From assembly GCA_963675135.1 (NCBI GenBank), contig OY776120.1, positions 58,462,063-58,526,062 of the forward strand: a stretch of 64,000 bases of DNA, written 5' to 3'. Every line of letters begins with the position of its first letter. Within the stretch, counting starts at the first letter, position 1. Both the position numbers and the translations under genes were made by a program. Origin of the DNA: Galeopsis tetrahit (lineage: Eukaryota; Streptophyta; Magnoliopsida; Lamiales; Lamiaceae). Under the pieces are notes generated by a model. It made no database searches. It was not told the DNA's origin and saw nothing but the letters and a program-made list of their open reading frames with translations. Positions 1 to 12,276 of the stretch are shown here, piece after piece.

Positions 1-279
1 CTAATTTGGTGCTGTATCTATTAAATGCACATTTGGCTCGAAAATGATGTAAAAGGGTTTTGAATTCGAACGATTTCTTACAACCCACGATCAAAATCTT
101 TAATCTCAACCACACATCTTGAAAATTAAATTCAATCTAAGCCCTAGATTTACATTGGAATTGATAAACAAGATCAAAATTAAATCATCTTCCTCATTTT
201 ATGAAATCTGAAACTTACGATTTGCTTGAAATTCCAAAACCCCTTTCTTTCTCAAATCTTCCACATTCCTTCTTCTACA
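1..279 (+). other. Element A leader upstream of ORF3
   Basis: Non-coding, AT-rich and pyrimidine-rich toward its 3' end. It ends at an ATG in the context TCTACAATGGCG, close to the plant start consensus. It resembles the untranslated leaders before the equivalent ORF in elements D, E and F. No convincing TATA box is visible in these 279 bases. Confidence 0.5.
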
Positions 280-3200
280 ATGGCGATAATCAAACTTTTG
301 AACAAGAAAAATGAAGTTGTAGGTACTTTCAACCCTTAGAAATGGGTGTCGGAGCACAAGATATATGCAGAGAGCGTAGTGTATTTATCTAGAAAGCAAA
401 CTCCAGAAAATCTGACAATTTTGGATATGTGTGAGCAAGGCGGGCTTCGCACGTATCTCGAAGCGTATCCAAAGCAGGTGTTCGAGGCTGAAGTGGTGGA
501 GTTCTATTTACAATTAACCGGAGATGACGATACTGTTTAGACCTATCTCGCGGAGAAGAGGGTCATGCTCGCTCGAGACCATCTTGCACATGAGTTCCAA
601 CTACAGGAAGGAAAAGTTCACATTGCGACCTACAAAGAAGGCTTGGAGAAAGAGTGTGTGGAAAAACGGATTTGTAGCAACATCAAGGCGAAGAATCTAA
701 CGAAATCCATTTTGCCTGAGCCTTTGAGGTATTTAATGGATATTGCTGGGAAGATTTTATTAGGTCAACATAGTAGTCCTGATGGACTCTAAAGCCTCAA
801 AATTCGATACATGGTTGCTATAATCGATCGAGTAGATGGTGATTGGCAGGGTTTCTTCCTTGAAAGATTGTTGCTCAAAAAGGAAAAGATTCAATTGGAT
901 GAACCTACCAAAGAATATAAAGTAAGAGGGATGCTCGGATTTGGTAACAAGTTAAGTATTTTGCTACCAACAATAGTGAAGGATGAAATTGTGTGGAGTA
1001 AGCCTAAGAGATTTCATCAGGGGAAGTTTTTGTTCAAGAGGGAGGCATTAGACAATGAGTCCTAGGTGGATCGATGTACAGGTCTGATGAGGAGACTAAA
1101 GAGAGTACAAAGGCAAGGCATGATCCTTATTATGTTAGGTCAAAGAAAATCTTCACTAGGAAGGTGACTCCTCAACAATCTGATGAGTCAGAGGAAGAAG
1201 AAGAAAGATCTCAGTAAAGGACTGTAAGTACTCCTGAATCCATTGCTATTACTTCTAAAAAGCGCTTGAAGGCTAAGAGCAAATTGAAACCCAAACCCAA
1301 AGCCAAAAATCCCAAACCTACCCCACCTAACACTGCTCCCATTCCTTCAAAACCCCTTGACCAAATTCCCTTAGACCATTCTGCATCTAGTAAATCAGTA
1401 GCTTCTACATCTACTGATGATTCAGACCAAAACACATCAACTCATCATTTAAGCCCCCAGACCTCACCTAAACAAACAACACCAATTTCTAATCCCATTC
1501 AATCTTCACCAAAACTCACTTCTGAACTAACCAAACAGCCTCAAGACCCTGTTCTTGAAACCCAAACTTAACCCCAACCTGAACCAGAAACTCTACCCCA
1601 AACTCATTCTAACCCCCAACCTCAAAACAAACCCAAAATGCTCAAATATCTTATATGCATTAAAGAGCAAATGATAAGGATGAATTTGAGTGAGGTGATT
1701 CAGAAGGAATTTAGAGGACTAGATGTCAAATCTGAAGTGTTTGAGCAGATTCTAAGAGTTTGCACATGGGTGCATCTTAGAAGGATGGAGGTGAATGATA
1801 TGCTGGCGGTTATGGAAGGTATGAGAGGATGTAATGTTTTTCAAGACTGGGAGATGGAGCAAGTTAATGCAGCTGGTGTTAAGTCAAATACTGAGTTACA
1901 TTCACCAGATTTTGTTGTCAAGATGGTGGAAAGGATTTCTGGAATTCAGTTTTATGTTGATGAAAATGAAGTAGCTGCTGAAGGTGAACAACATATAGAG
2001 AAAGATGTTTTTCATGAGGACATACAAGCTGATGAGAATGTTATTTTGGAGGAAGAAGCTGAGATGGAGATGGAAGTTGATCCTGCTGTTGAGATTGAGA
2101 AACAGAGGTAATTGAAGATGTTGTTTTGTATGTAGAGGAAGTTCAAAGCAAACCATATATGGTTGTTGAAGAGTTGTTTGAAGAAATTTTGAAGGGCATT
2201 TGGATGAGAAAGATGATTGTCAACACACTGTTGATGTTATCAATGAGATTTTTAAGCTGATTCTAAGGTGGAACTTAGAACATATGATATAGTGATGACT
2301 GAAGAAACCTCAACTGTTGAGCAATTGAGAGTGTCTAAGCAAGAGAATGTAGAGCTCAAGAAGCAGCTTGAGTGCACTTTGACAGAGTTGAAAGAGGTGA
2401 CTGAGAAGCTGACCAAGCTTACTGCTGAATCGACTTATGATCTTGTGATGGATCATACTGTGTCTAAATTGCATGAGTTGAACAAGAAGCACGCTCATGA
2501 TTTTTTCCAGACCTTGAAGGGTGAAAACATATAGCAACTAAAATCTGTTAAGGAGTTGTATGATGAAGCCAAAAAGGGGAAAAGAAAAGTAATAAATGTG
2601 ATGGAGAAAACTCAGCAACAACAAGCTGTTTTAGTTGTGAGTCAGGATGATTTGGCAAAGGAAATTGGAAATTTGGCAAGTAGAATCAAATTGAGGAAGC
2701 AACAAGTTTCAGATAAGAGTACTAATGCTGTTGAGGTGCAAGATGTTCACGTTGAACAAGTGCAAGAGAAAGAGCAGAAGGGTACTGGAAAGAAAGCTAT
2801 AGTTGTTGAAGTGGCTGAGAAATCTTCTATGAAGCTTAAGAGAAAACTTGTTTTAAGTGATGATGAGTCAGAGCAAGTTGTTGAAGAGACTAGTAGGATG
2901 ACCAAGTCCAAGACTAAGCATGTTGTTTAAAGTTCTTTACCAACTGAAGAGCAGTGGGAAGCTGCAGGAAAGATTGGAAAAGAAATGCTGGCTAAGAAGA
3001 AGGCATAAATTAACCTTAAAAAGCAGAAACTCAAGGATGCTGAACCTAATAGAAAGAAGTTTGAAAGAAAAGTAGCTGCTCTGGCAAAAAAGAAAGTGAA
3101 TGTTGATATTCTAGAAGATACATATTTGGATATGATTGTTCATCCAAATAATGTTGACTATTGGTATGACATAAAAAAGAAATGGCAGATTGCACACCAT

Positions 3201-3500
3201 ATTGTGAGAAAGTTTGGTGTTCCTGCAAGCAGAGATGAAGAATTTGATGTTTTTGAACAGTTCATGGAGAACAATGCAAGAGCATTATGGGAAGATGCTT
3301 TGCTAACTGCAAGTGCAGTAGGTTACAATATCTTATGCCCAGAAGAACCGACATGGGATCCTCCACTAATGGAATCTGGAAGGACGGATTATGAAGAAGT
3401 CAAGAAAATAATTGAAAAGATAATTGTTGATGAAGGCATTACAAATCCGCAACACATGAAGGACATTCACACCAGAATGTATATTGCATTCAGGATCTAA
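280..3500 (+). pseudogene. Element A ORF3 (extra ORF 3' of pol), degenerate
   Basis: Function unknown. This is the homologue of B's ORF3 at 12277-15921. I start it at 280 because that ATG is in strong context and in frame with the homologous stretch. Frame 1 runs to about 1065 with in-frame stops near 340, 538, 790 and 1063; a frameshift then moves the reading to frame 3 through 3500, with further stops. Seen regions: an N-terminal domain sharing 'FGNKLSILLP' with B (around 940-970); a Pro/Thr/Ser-rich linker (1266-1620); a middle domain with 'FQDWEMEQ' (about 1840); a Lys/Glu-rich coiled-coil stretch (2268-2930); and a C-terminal domain with 'RKFG' and 'AVGYNIL' (3200-3340). There is no signal peptide, membrane segment, protease or polymerase motif, so it is not a typical envelope protein. 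Confidence 0.75.
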
Positions 3501-3713
3501 AGATGAAGGAAGCTGAAGAATGAAGATGAAGGACATGAAGATAATATTTCTTACTCATCTTTATTTCTTATTTTCGTATCTTTGTGTTTAATTGTAATCG
3601 TAAGTCTAATCTGAATATGAATGAAACTGATATTTTTGACTTGATGAAATGTTATGATTGACTATTTAATTAACTACTGATTTATTAACTTGAAGTAGTT
3701 TTTTTGGCTTCAT

Positions 3714-3728
3714 AAAAAATGGGGAAAT
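3714..3728 (+). other. Element A polypurine tract
   Basis: An A-rich run followed by GGGGAAAT sits directly against the TG that opens the LTR at 3729. This is the expected plus-strand priming site. The same sequence context precedes B's 3' LTR at 16091. Confidence 0.75.
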
Positions 3729-4478
3729 TGTTGGGATATGAATCCTAGAAACAATGTCCTAATTGATGATCATAAGTTTTGATGGCCAAAAAGCAACTTA
3801 AAGTTAATAAGATAAGTAGAATAAGTCATCTTAACTAAGTCATTTTGAGAAGTCACAATAACTAAGTTTTACTAATCTGATATTATATGAAGTGAAATAT
3901 TCTAACTGTTAGGAACTAAGTTGAAATAATGATTGTATAGACAACTTATAGTATAGTCTTAAAATTACTCTACTGTATATAGTTTAGTTGAAGTATTGAT
4001 AGGTTTTATATTTGTAAGTTTGTATTAAATGTAATCAACAAAGTTAGATATCAGAAGACTAGACAAGATCAGAAGACTACAGACTCATAAGACTACTTGG
4101 AAGCAGAAGACTACAAGTGAAGAAGTATTCTGAAAACATACTCTAAAGAAGCTAAGTACAAGACATAAGAAGAGTACTTGAAAAGAGTACATGAGAAGAG
4201 TAAATACTTGAGATGAGTATTTTACTGTGCTGAAGATAAGTTTGGAAAACTTATTTGAAGGGCGTAACTGAATAACTGATTGGAGTTATGAAGACTGACT
4301 TAAGGAGTTAAGAAGTTAGTTATTTGGAAGTAAAAGAATCGGTTACAAGGAGAAGTTAAAAGAAACAATTAAGAGTTAGTTTTGAGTTAATTTCACAAAT
4401 GGCTAACTACATTACTAAAGTCTATAAATACTGGATGATCTTCTACTGGAAAAGACTACTGAAATTTTACTTAGTGTA
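3729..4478 (+). repeat. Element A 3' LTR, interrupted by element B
   Basis: Begins TGTTGGGATATG directly after the polypurine tract. It contains a TATAAATA box at 4423-4430. B's insertion follows immediately: GTGTA at 4474-4478 is one copy of B's target duplication. A second LTR of the same family, about 90% identical by eye, lies in opposite orientation at 17476-18209. The two copies align as far as 4460 and then diverge. Confidence 0.8.
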
Positions 4479-5409
4479 TGTTGGGAAATGAATCCTAATA
4501 TAAGTCCTAATTGATGAAAAGAGAAGTAGTTTTGATAAGTAAAAAGGAGGACTTGAATATTTCTAAGTATGGACTGATCTAGTTATGGAAGTCGTCTTAT
4601 GTCAGAAACTCGTATGAAGGAAGTTATTGAAGAGTTAGTTATGGAATAACTAATTAACTGAAACGCGTGGATGGATAAAGAAGAAATAGTTAAGAGGAAG
4701 TTATCAAGAAAGTTAGTTGGATAACAAACTATTCTTGATGTTCGGAAGTCTATAAATACTTCAAGGTATTCAACGTTTAAAGACTACTGATACTACTGAA
4801 ACTCGATATACTAAAGCGTTCTAAGAGGTATTCGAAGCAAAGAAGAAACTTGCAGAGTTAAAATTCAGAAATTTGAAGCCAAAAGACAAGTCAAATTCAA
4901 GAAGGCTACTATTGGATTAAAGAGAAGTTTTACTTTTACATTTTTTGTTCAAGTTGCTAGTTGCTTGTAAAAATAGCTAGTTAGATCGAAGAAACGCTTT
5001 GAAGTGTTATCGATAAGATCGAAGTCTTATTTCTTGGGACTCTAAGCCACAAGAACACACTACTCGAAGAGAAGAGTAATAAGAATTTTGCAACTGGAGT
5101 TGTGAGAGTGGATGTAGACAAGTTGTCGAACCACTATAAATCTTGTGTATTGTTTACTTTACTGTTTTATTTGTTGTTTGATTGATTACTTGTTTAATTG
5201 ATTAATCTGCATATAGAATAGACAAGTTAAGTGTTCATACAGATGTTCAATTCGAAATTAGTTGAGTATAAATTGTTGGGCTCATTGTAATCTGATAAAT
5301 TCCGCATAAGTGTACTTTGATATATTGAAAGATTTTGAAAAGTCTATTCACCCCCCTCTAGACATTTTTCTAGATTACTCAATATTATTAACTCAACTAG
5401 GGAACTACA
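4479..5409 (+). repeat. Element B 5' LTR (931 bp)
   Basis: Begins TGTTGGGAAATG and ends ACTACA, directly before the primer-binding site. It has a TATAAATA box at 4751-4758. Compared with the 1326-bp 3' LTR it lacks one block, equivalent to 16214-16609, missing between 4601 and 4602. The missing block is bracketed in the longer copy by near-identical short repeats (GTCTTATG and GTCTTAAG), so a repeat-mediated deletion is likely. Confidence 0.9.
4751..4758 (+). promoter_or_regulatory. TATA box of element B 5' LTR
   Basis: TATAAATA in the context AAGTCTATAAATACTTC, in the middle of the LTR where a copia U3 promoter is expected. It is also present in the 3' LTR at 16759-16766. Confidence 0.6.
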
Positions 5410-5411
5410 AG

Positions 5412-5423
5412 TGGTATCAGAGC
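5412..5423 (+). other. Element B primer-binding site (initiator tRNA-Met)
   Basis: TGGTATCAGAGC, two bases after the 5' LTR end. It matches the complement of the 3' end of plant initiator tRNA-Met, the usual primer of Sireviruses and many copia elements. Confidence 0.9.
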
Positions 5424-5572
5424 AGTAGTTCATTTGACTGCTGTTTCTTGATTACCCCTATGGACTTTGAGGGAAGTCCTGGTTCTTGATTGTACTTGTT
5501 ATTATCACCGTTTTTGAAATCCTTGTATCTTTGATTTTCTTGCTATATCTTGATACTAATCTTCTTGAAATT

Positions 5573-8114
5573 ATGGCAATGGAAATTAGTGCTAATAAAC
5601 TACCCAAGTTCTCTGTTTAGGGCTATGATTACTGAAAGCTGAGGATGGAAGCCATTTTCAGCTCAACTCATGATTTGATGGTGTCTGTGATTAAAGAAGG
5701 ACCAGTCGTGACGATGGTTCAAAACACTGCTGCCTTGGACCCATATAAAGTTGTCGGTGTGCTCGTCCCTAAACCTAGGTCTGAACTCACTTTTGAGGAA
5801 ATGAGGCAGAACAACTTGGACAGTTTAGCAAAGAATTACATTTTACATACCCTTCCCAACGAGTATCTGGGAAAAGTATTAAAATGTAAGACTGCTAAAG
5901 AGATGTGGGATCGACTTGCTGTGATTCGTGAAGGGACCACCCTGATCAAGGAAAGCAAGTTGTCCACTGCTGTTCAGAGGTTCGAATCATTTAAGATGAA
6001 GGCTGGTGAAAATATAGACCAGTTAGATACTCGTTTCACACGTGTTATTAATGATTTGGAAGTACTGGGAAAAACATATACTAATCGTGAAATTAACTTG
6101 CGAATTCTTAAGAGTCTTGATACTAGATGGAAGATGGTCAAGATGGTCATCAAGAACACTCAGGACATTGATGAATGGTCTGCTGAAACAATGTTTCAAA
6201 CTCTTAAGGCGCATGAGTTCGATCTAGGTGAGGATGATCCTATAGCCAGTAGTGATAGAGAGAATGATGTGTCGAAATTTTTTACTTTTAAGTCTACTTC
6301 GTCTAAGAGCTCTAGAATAGACAGGTCTAAGTCTAAGACTAAGTATGCTATCATAAAAGACGAGTTTGATAAGACTGATCTAAGTCTGAAAGATCAGATG
6401 AAGTTTATGGTTAGGAAGTTCGACAAACTGAACAAGCGATACAGTAGATATAAGCGCTTTTACAAAGACTTTAGAGGTTCTGGTAACAAGGACTCGTCTG
6501 AGACCAGATGAGATCAAAACTCATCCGAAAGGAGAGCTGAGGTCTCGAAAGGAAACAGGCGAGATAGGAACTCTGAGGATAGGAAGATTAGACGTTCTGA
6601 TAGACGAGATAAGAGAAGGGATGATTCTCCTGAGAAAAAGTCCACTAACGATCTACTTTGCTATAATTGTGAGAAATCAAGTCATTACATTTACGAATGT
6701 CCGGACCCGAGTACTGATGATCGAAAGGAACGTAAAGCAAGGCATGAATGAAGATACAACAGGGGTAAGAAGGCAATGATGGCTAATGATGACTCTGAGA
6801 TGGATTCAGACGAGTTACAGTTACCCTTCTGATCATGAAGAAGTAGAAGCTTTCATCGTGGATGATGGCCTATGCTGCATGGCGAAAACTGAACAAGAGG
6901 TATCATCTGCTACTTCTTTTCAATCATGTGATGAATCGGATACTGATGAAAGTGATACTGCCGATAGTGGAGTAGGGAGTAGTCTTCATCACTCTACTGG
7001 TGTGACTGAAGAAGACCTCCTACTTGCTAACAGGGCATTCATTGAAGTCAGCGACGAGAACATCATCTTAAAACAAGAAATCATTGATCTTAAGGAAACT
7101 CAGTCAAAAGTAGATCCTAATATAATATTCCTAAATGAACGTTTGACAGAAGAGTTAAGACAACTCAAAGACAAGTGTACGTTGACAGACAAGTTGTATC
7201 AAGATCTACTTAAGACACATGCTACTGAGACTAATGACTTCAATGTTTTAAAGAACAAGTGCAAAAAGCTTGAAGAACGCAATAAGTTCTTGGAGACTGA
7301 GGTCGTAAATCTAGACCTTAAACTTACTAACTTGGTTAATTCTTCAATGATTAATCAAAAACTGTCAGATAGGTATAGGGCTCCAGATGACAAGACAGGG
7401 TTGGGTGCATATACACCTGACTCGCCTACTCAAGTCATTGAGAAACCTATTGATGTTGGTTCAAGTTCTTTGACACACGATAAAGGCAAAAGACCAATGG
7501 AATACGATACTAGAACGACATCCAAAGGTACTGTACTTAAACAGACTAGAGTTAACACTCCGATTGCCAAAGGTGGTAAAAGGAATGTTAACAATAGACT
7601 TGTTCCGTTTAGAACAAGTTGAAAAAGGACCACGAGTCGTGGACGACCAAACCAGGTCAGATACGAGGACTGGTATCCTGAGGAGACGAGTTCTAGATGA
7701 GTACAAACTAGTTGGAAAGAGCTTAGACCTCATTTCATAAGGCAGTCTCAGCTCTACTCGACTAGACCTAGGAATGTGGCTCCCAAATATCGTATTCAAC
7801 CTGTCTTATATCCTCCACCTTTATCTTACGATACCATTGGAGAGGAAAGACCTAAACATGTCTATAAACCGTATGGCCCCAATGCGTACAAGCCCTACTC
7901 TGACTATCAAAGACCCGTGCCTACTCAAGTAGAGGTTAAGTCGAAAGGCTACCTCAGACGAGTAGACCCAAGGTCTGATGATAGGCTAGACAAGGACAAC
8001 AGGGTCTTATTCTGTAACAAGCATGGTAGAAAGCTTAAGAGATCAAACTTGTTCAGGACTCCTATGTATATTTGGATTCCTTTAAACTCTACTAACCCCC
8101 TAGGACCCCAATAG
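5573..8114 (+). pseudogene. Element B gag (capsid/nucleocapsid), broken
   Basis: The start at 5573 is the first ATG after the primer site that is in frame with the capsid region. Stops at about 5618 and 5636 look like CAG to TAG and TGG to TGA. The region to 6511 encodes the plant copia gag domain, with 'LKCKTAKEMWDRL' and 'FESFKMKAGENIDQLDTRF'. A further stop (CGA to TGA) is at 6509. A CCHC zinc knuckle follows at 6659-6700 (CYNCEKSSHYIYEC). The reading frame changes near 6830, and the stretch 6786-7622 encodes a Glu/Lys/Asn-rich coiled-coil region, continuing with gaps to 8114. Long gag proteins with such a coiled-coil extension are typical of Sireviruses. The protein would assemble the virus-like particle in the cytoplasm; this copy cannot encode it. 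Confidence 0.85.
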
Positions 8115-8199
8115 ACAAGGAGGGTACCTAAATTATTAAATATCATCATTGCAGGGTCGACTCGACTTGTATAAGAAGGGTAGCTGAGTAGGAGAAACT

Positions 8200-11100
8200 T
8201 GGTACATAGACAGTGGTTGTTCGCACCACATGACTGGTACTAAGGCTCTTCTATCGAGTTACTGTGAACAAGAAGGACCCAGGGTTATATTCGGTGATAG
8301 CTCTATCGACATTACAAAAGGCTTTGGCTACATCAGAAATGGAGATGTAGAGATACAAGACGTATCCTACGTAGAAGGTTTGAAATATAATCTATTATCT
8401 GTTTCACAATTCTGTGATCGAGGTTACAAAGTGCAGTTTAAAAGCCGGAAGTGCGAGATCATGGACAAGAGGACTCATACTGTACTGCTCGTCGGCATAA
8501 GATAAGGCAGCGTATATATTGTGAATTGGAATAGCTGTCCACAGGATACGTGCCTTCTTAGTAAGAATCCTAAAGAGGTCAGTTGGCTTTGGCATAGACG
8601 CCTTTGTTACATGAACTTTAAGGTGATTAATAAGATTGCAAGAGACTACCGTGTAGAAGGTATACCCAACGAAATCTATTACAAGTCACATGTATGCGAT
8701 TATTTGCCAGAAAGGTAAACAAGTAAAAGGTTCCTAGAACTACTACATATGGACCTACATGGCCCAATTACTCCTCCAACTTTGAGCGGTAGAAGGTACA
8801 CACTTGTTGTGGTAGACGACTATTCTAAGTTCACTTGGGTAGTCTTCTTACACAAGAAGAGTGATACACAAACTCTCCTACCTGATCTGTTGAAGAGGAT
8901 ACAAGTTGAGAAGAACCAGTCCATTGTCAAGATTCGTAGTGACAAGGGTACTGAGTTTATCAATTGCTATATCAAATATTTTTGTTCTAAACGTGGTATC
9001 CAGCACCTTACTAGTGCAGCAAGGACACCTCAACAAAACGGTGTAGCGGAGCGACGGAATAGAACTCTTAAGGAGGCCTGTAGAGCCATGCTAACTGAGT
9101 ATAATACTCCTCAAAAGTTTTGGGCAGAGGCGATCAATACTGCATGCCACTCCCAGAACAGAAGTGTTATCAATAAAGCACTAGGTAAGACGCCCTACGA
9201 GTGGAAAGGTCGAAAACCCAGAATTTCTTATTTCCATATATTTGGTTGTAAGTGTTTCATCCATAACAATTGGAAAAGTAAGTTAAATGCGTTCGATGCT
9301 AAAGCAGACGAGGGGATATTCTTAGAATACTCCTCGACTAGCAAAGCATTTAGAGTATTCAACTAATCCACTCTATGTGTGGAAGAAACACCACATGTTG
9401 TTTTCGATGAATCTCGATAGGACTCGTCTGCCGACCAGATCAGTAAGAAAGTAATCGATCTATCAATAGAAACTGATAAAGAATCAGATGTATACGAATC
9501 TGTTCAAGCCTACAATCCATTTATGAAAGCCCTCGAGTCAGATGATAAGGAGAAGGTAAGTGCTCAAGGTAAGTCTACTAGACCAGTTGACATGTCTACT
9601 CTTGTCGACTCGTCTACTCCCATTAAATCTGCTGATACAAATGATGTTGAAATGCATGATGCTGTAGCTGATTTAGATGATCATAGTATACATGCTAAGA
9701 CTAGAAAAACATGGAAATCTGCTCATAATACTGAAAACATCATTGGTGACTCTACTATTGGTGTGAAGACTAGACGACAACTCTTTGAGTCGCAAGAACA
9801 ACCGATTCCATCTATGTTTTGCTAGTGTTGTTTCCTCTCATCTATCGAGCCTAAGACCGTTAATGAGGCATTGGCTGATAGTAATTGGATCATTGCTATG
9901 CAAGACGAGTTGAACCAGTTTGTTCGAAACGACGTCTGGGAACTTGTCAATAGACCAAAACACCATAATGTAGTTGGCACACGATGGATTTTCAAGAATA
10001 AGAAAGATGAGAATGATGTAGTCGTAAGAAATAAGGCTAGACTAGTAGCTCAAGGCTATTCACAAGCTGAAGGCATAGATTATGATGAAACTTATGCACC
10101 TATTGCTAGACTAGAAGCCATTAGATTGTTTCTTGCATATGCTGCTTATATGAAGTTTACTGCATATCAAATGGATGTTAAAAGTGCATTTCTTAACGGT
10201 ATTCTTGCGGAAGAAGTGTATGTAGAACAACCTCCAGGTTTCGAGGTGAAAGGCAACCAAGTGTACAAGTTGAAGAAAGCCTTATACGGATTGAAACAAG
10301 CTCCAAGAGCATGGTATGATACTCTTTCTCTATTTCTATTAGAAAATGGTTTTACCAAGGGCAAGGTCGATAGAACCTTGTTCAGAAGACAAGAAGGTAA
10401 GGATATCCTACTTGTTCAAATTTACGTGGATAATATCATTTTCGGATCACCCAACAAAAAGTTGAGTGAAAGTTTTTCAACACTCATGCAAAGTAAGTTT
10501 GAAATGTCAATGATGGGAGAAATGACTTAATTTCTTGGACTTCAAGTAAAACAAACTCCCGATGGGATTTTCATAAATCAAGCCAAGAATACTCAAAATC
10601 TACTAGACAAGTATGGTATTAAAACTTGAAAATCTTCTGGAGTACAAATGCTACCCACCTACAGGATGGATCCAGACGAGAACGGTAAATGTGTTGACCA
10701 ATCATATTATCGTGGTTTAATTGGCTCATTACTGTACTTGACTGCTAGTAGACTTGATATTGCATTTTCTGTTGGCGTATGTGCTCGATTTCAAGCTAAT
10801 CCAAAAGAGAGTCATATGGAAACCACTAAACGGATACTGAAATATTTGAAAGGAACCATCAATCGTGGTATATGGTATCCTTCGAATGATTATTTATCCC
10901 TAAGTGGCTACTCTGATTCTGATTTTGGTGGCTGTAGAATAGATAGGAAATCTACTTCTGGTTCTTGTCAATTTCTAGGCACTAAGCTTATTTCATGGTT
11001 TTCGAAAAAGCAGACTAGTGTGGCTACCTCTACTACTGAAGCCGAGTACATGACTGTTGGTAGCTGCTGTAGTCAACTACTTTGGCTCATTCAACAACTT

Positions 11101-11379
11101 AGAGACTATAATATATGTGAATCAAATGTTCCTATATTTTGTGACAGTAACAGTGTTATTGTTATTACACAAAATCCTGTTTTGCACACACGTTGTAAGC
11201 ATGTTGATGTGAAACACCATTTTATACGTGATCATGTTGAAAAGAAAAATATTCGCATGGAGAAGATTCACACTGATATTCAAAGAGCTGATATCTTTAC
11301 AAAACCATTGGCTGAAGCTCGTTTTAGAGAATTATGCATTAGTCTAGGACTAATTGATATAGACCATACTAGTATGTAG
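8200..11379 (+). pseudogene. Element B pol (protease-integrase-RT-RNase H), broken
   Basis: One frame throughout with seven internal stops (8503, 8716, 9364, 9418, 9823, 10528 and 10627). Protease: 'WYIDSGCSHHMTG' at 8200. Integrase: a weakened HHCC finger (WHRRL..., 8586-8718), then the DDE core with 'MDLHGP', 'RSDKGTEF' and 'AERRNRTLKEA' (8749-9120). Reverse transcriptase: '[10 protein letters not shown]', '[11 protein letters not shown]', '[12 protein letters not shown]' (9871-10600). RNase H: 'GYSDSDFGG', 'TTEAEYM', 'RADIFTKPL' (10900-11320). The catalytic YVDD box is changed to YVDN at 10423-10434, so the RT would be dead even without the stops. Protease, integrase, RT and RNase H order is diagnostic of copia. 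Confidence 0.92.
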
Positions 11380-12276
11380 TTGTGTACTAACCAGACAGGT
11401 ACATCACAAAGAAGTAAGGAGAACATACAAGTTACCACAGAAACAGAGCACTCGTCTACTCGTCAACAAGTCAGGTAAAACAAGGTCAGACAAGATGACC
11501 AAATAACCCGATGAGGAAGCTGGTAAAGCTGAGGGTAATACTAAAGGGAATATACATTTATGGGGGAATCTACGATTTCTTAAATATCCTTATGTTGACT
11601 CTTAATTTTGTTAAAAGTCATCTTGAGCGAAACCTTGAATTTTGCATTTGATAGATATTCATTATAATTATTCTACTCTACTACTTGTATCTACTCTAAT
11701 ACGTCGCACAAGATGAGACAGGTACATGTTGATGTTCGATAGTCAGACAAATAAGCACAGTCGAAGGGGGAACTCGTCTAGTGCAGACAAAGTCTACTAA
11801 TCTGTTCTGATGAACTCGAACAGACAAGATAAGCTCTCTCGTATTGTTAAATCCACTAAGTGTTCAAAACATGTATTAAGGGTATTAATGTAATTTGATA
11901 GTGCAAAATTTTGGAAAACCTAAGATTGGATATATACACTCCATCTAATGAGGTGTATACACCCAGTTCCAGCCTAAAACTATTGGACTAGGTCAGATGA
12001 GTACACTCTTCTGAACTAACCAATAGAAAGAGAAGATTCCAAAACTTACAATACCAAATCACATTATCCTCTCGATTACATAACTGAATACCAAGAGTCA
12101 TTGCCGTTAGATCAAACAAATCAATCTTAGCCGTTTATTCAAAATTTTGATTTGTAACAAAACTGATCTTTCCTAAAATCTCTCCCCACGATTCACTTTA
12201 CTTTCCTACTCTCAAGCAATCAAAATTTCTTGTGATTCTCACAATTTATGATTAAAACCCATACATATCATTTATC
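11380..12276 (+). other. Element B spacer between pol and ORF3
   Basis: About 900 bp without coding potential. It holds two G-rich purine runs resembling polypurine tracts (around 11556 and 11765). Multiplied polypurine tracts in this part of the genome are known for Sireviruses. A short inverted repeat, TATACAC...GTGTATA, lies near 11930. The 3' end is a pyrimidine-rich leader before ORF3. Confidence 0.6.

Larger units (their letters stand above)
1..4478 (+). mobile_element. Element A: 3' part of a Ty1/copia (Sirevirus-like) LTR retrotransposon
   Basis: The left part of this element lies outside the window. What is visible, in order, is a leader (1-279), a large degenerate ORF (280-3500), a short 3' untranslated stretch, a polypurine tract (3714-3728) and an LTR beginning TGTTGGGATATG at 3729. 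The order ORF-PPT-LTR is the same as the 3' third of element B, whose third ORF is homologous, so A is a related but distinct family. The LTR is cut at 4478 by the insertion of B. gag and pol of A are not in the window, so assignment to copia rests on similarity to B. Confidence 0.8.
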
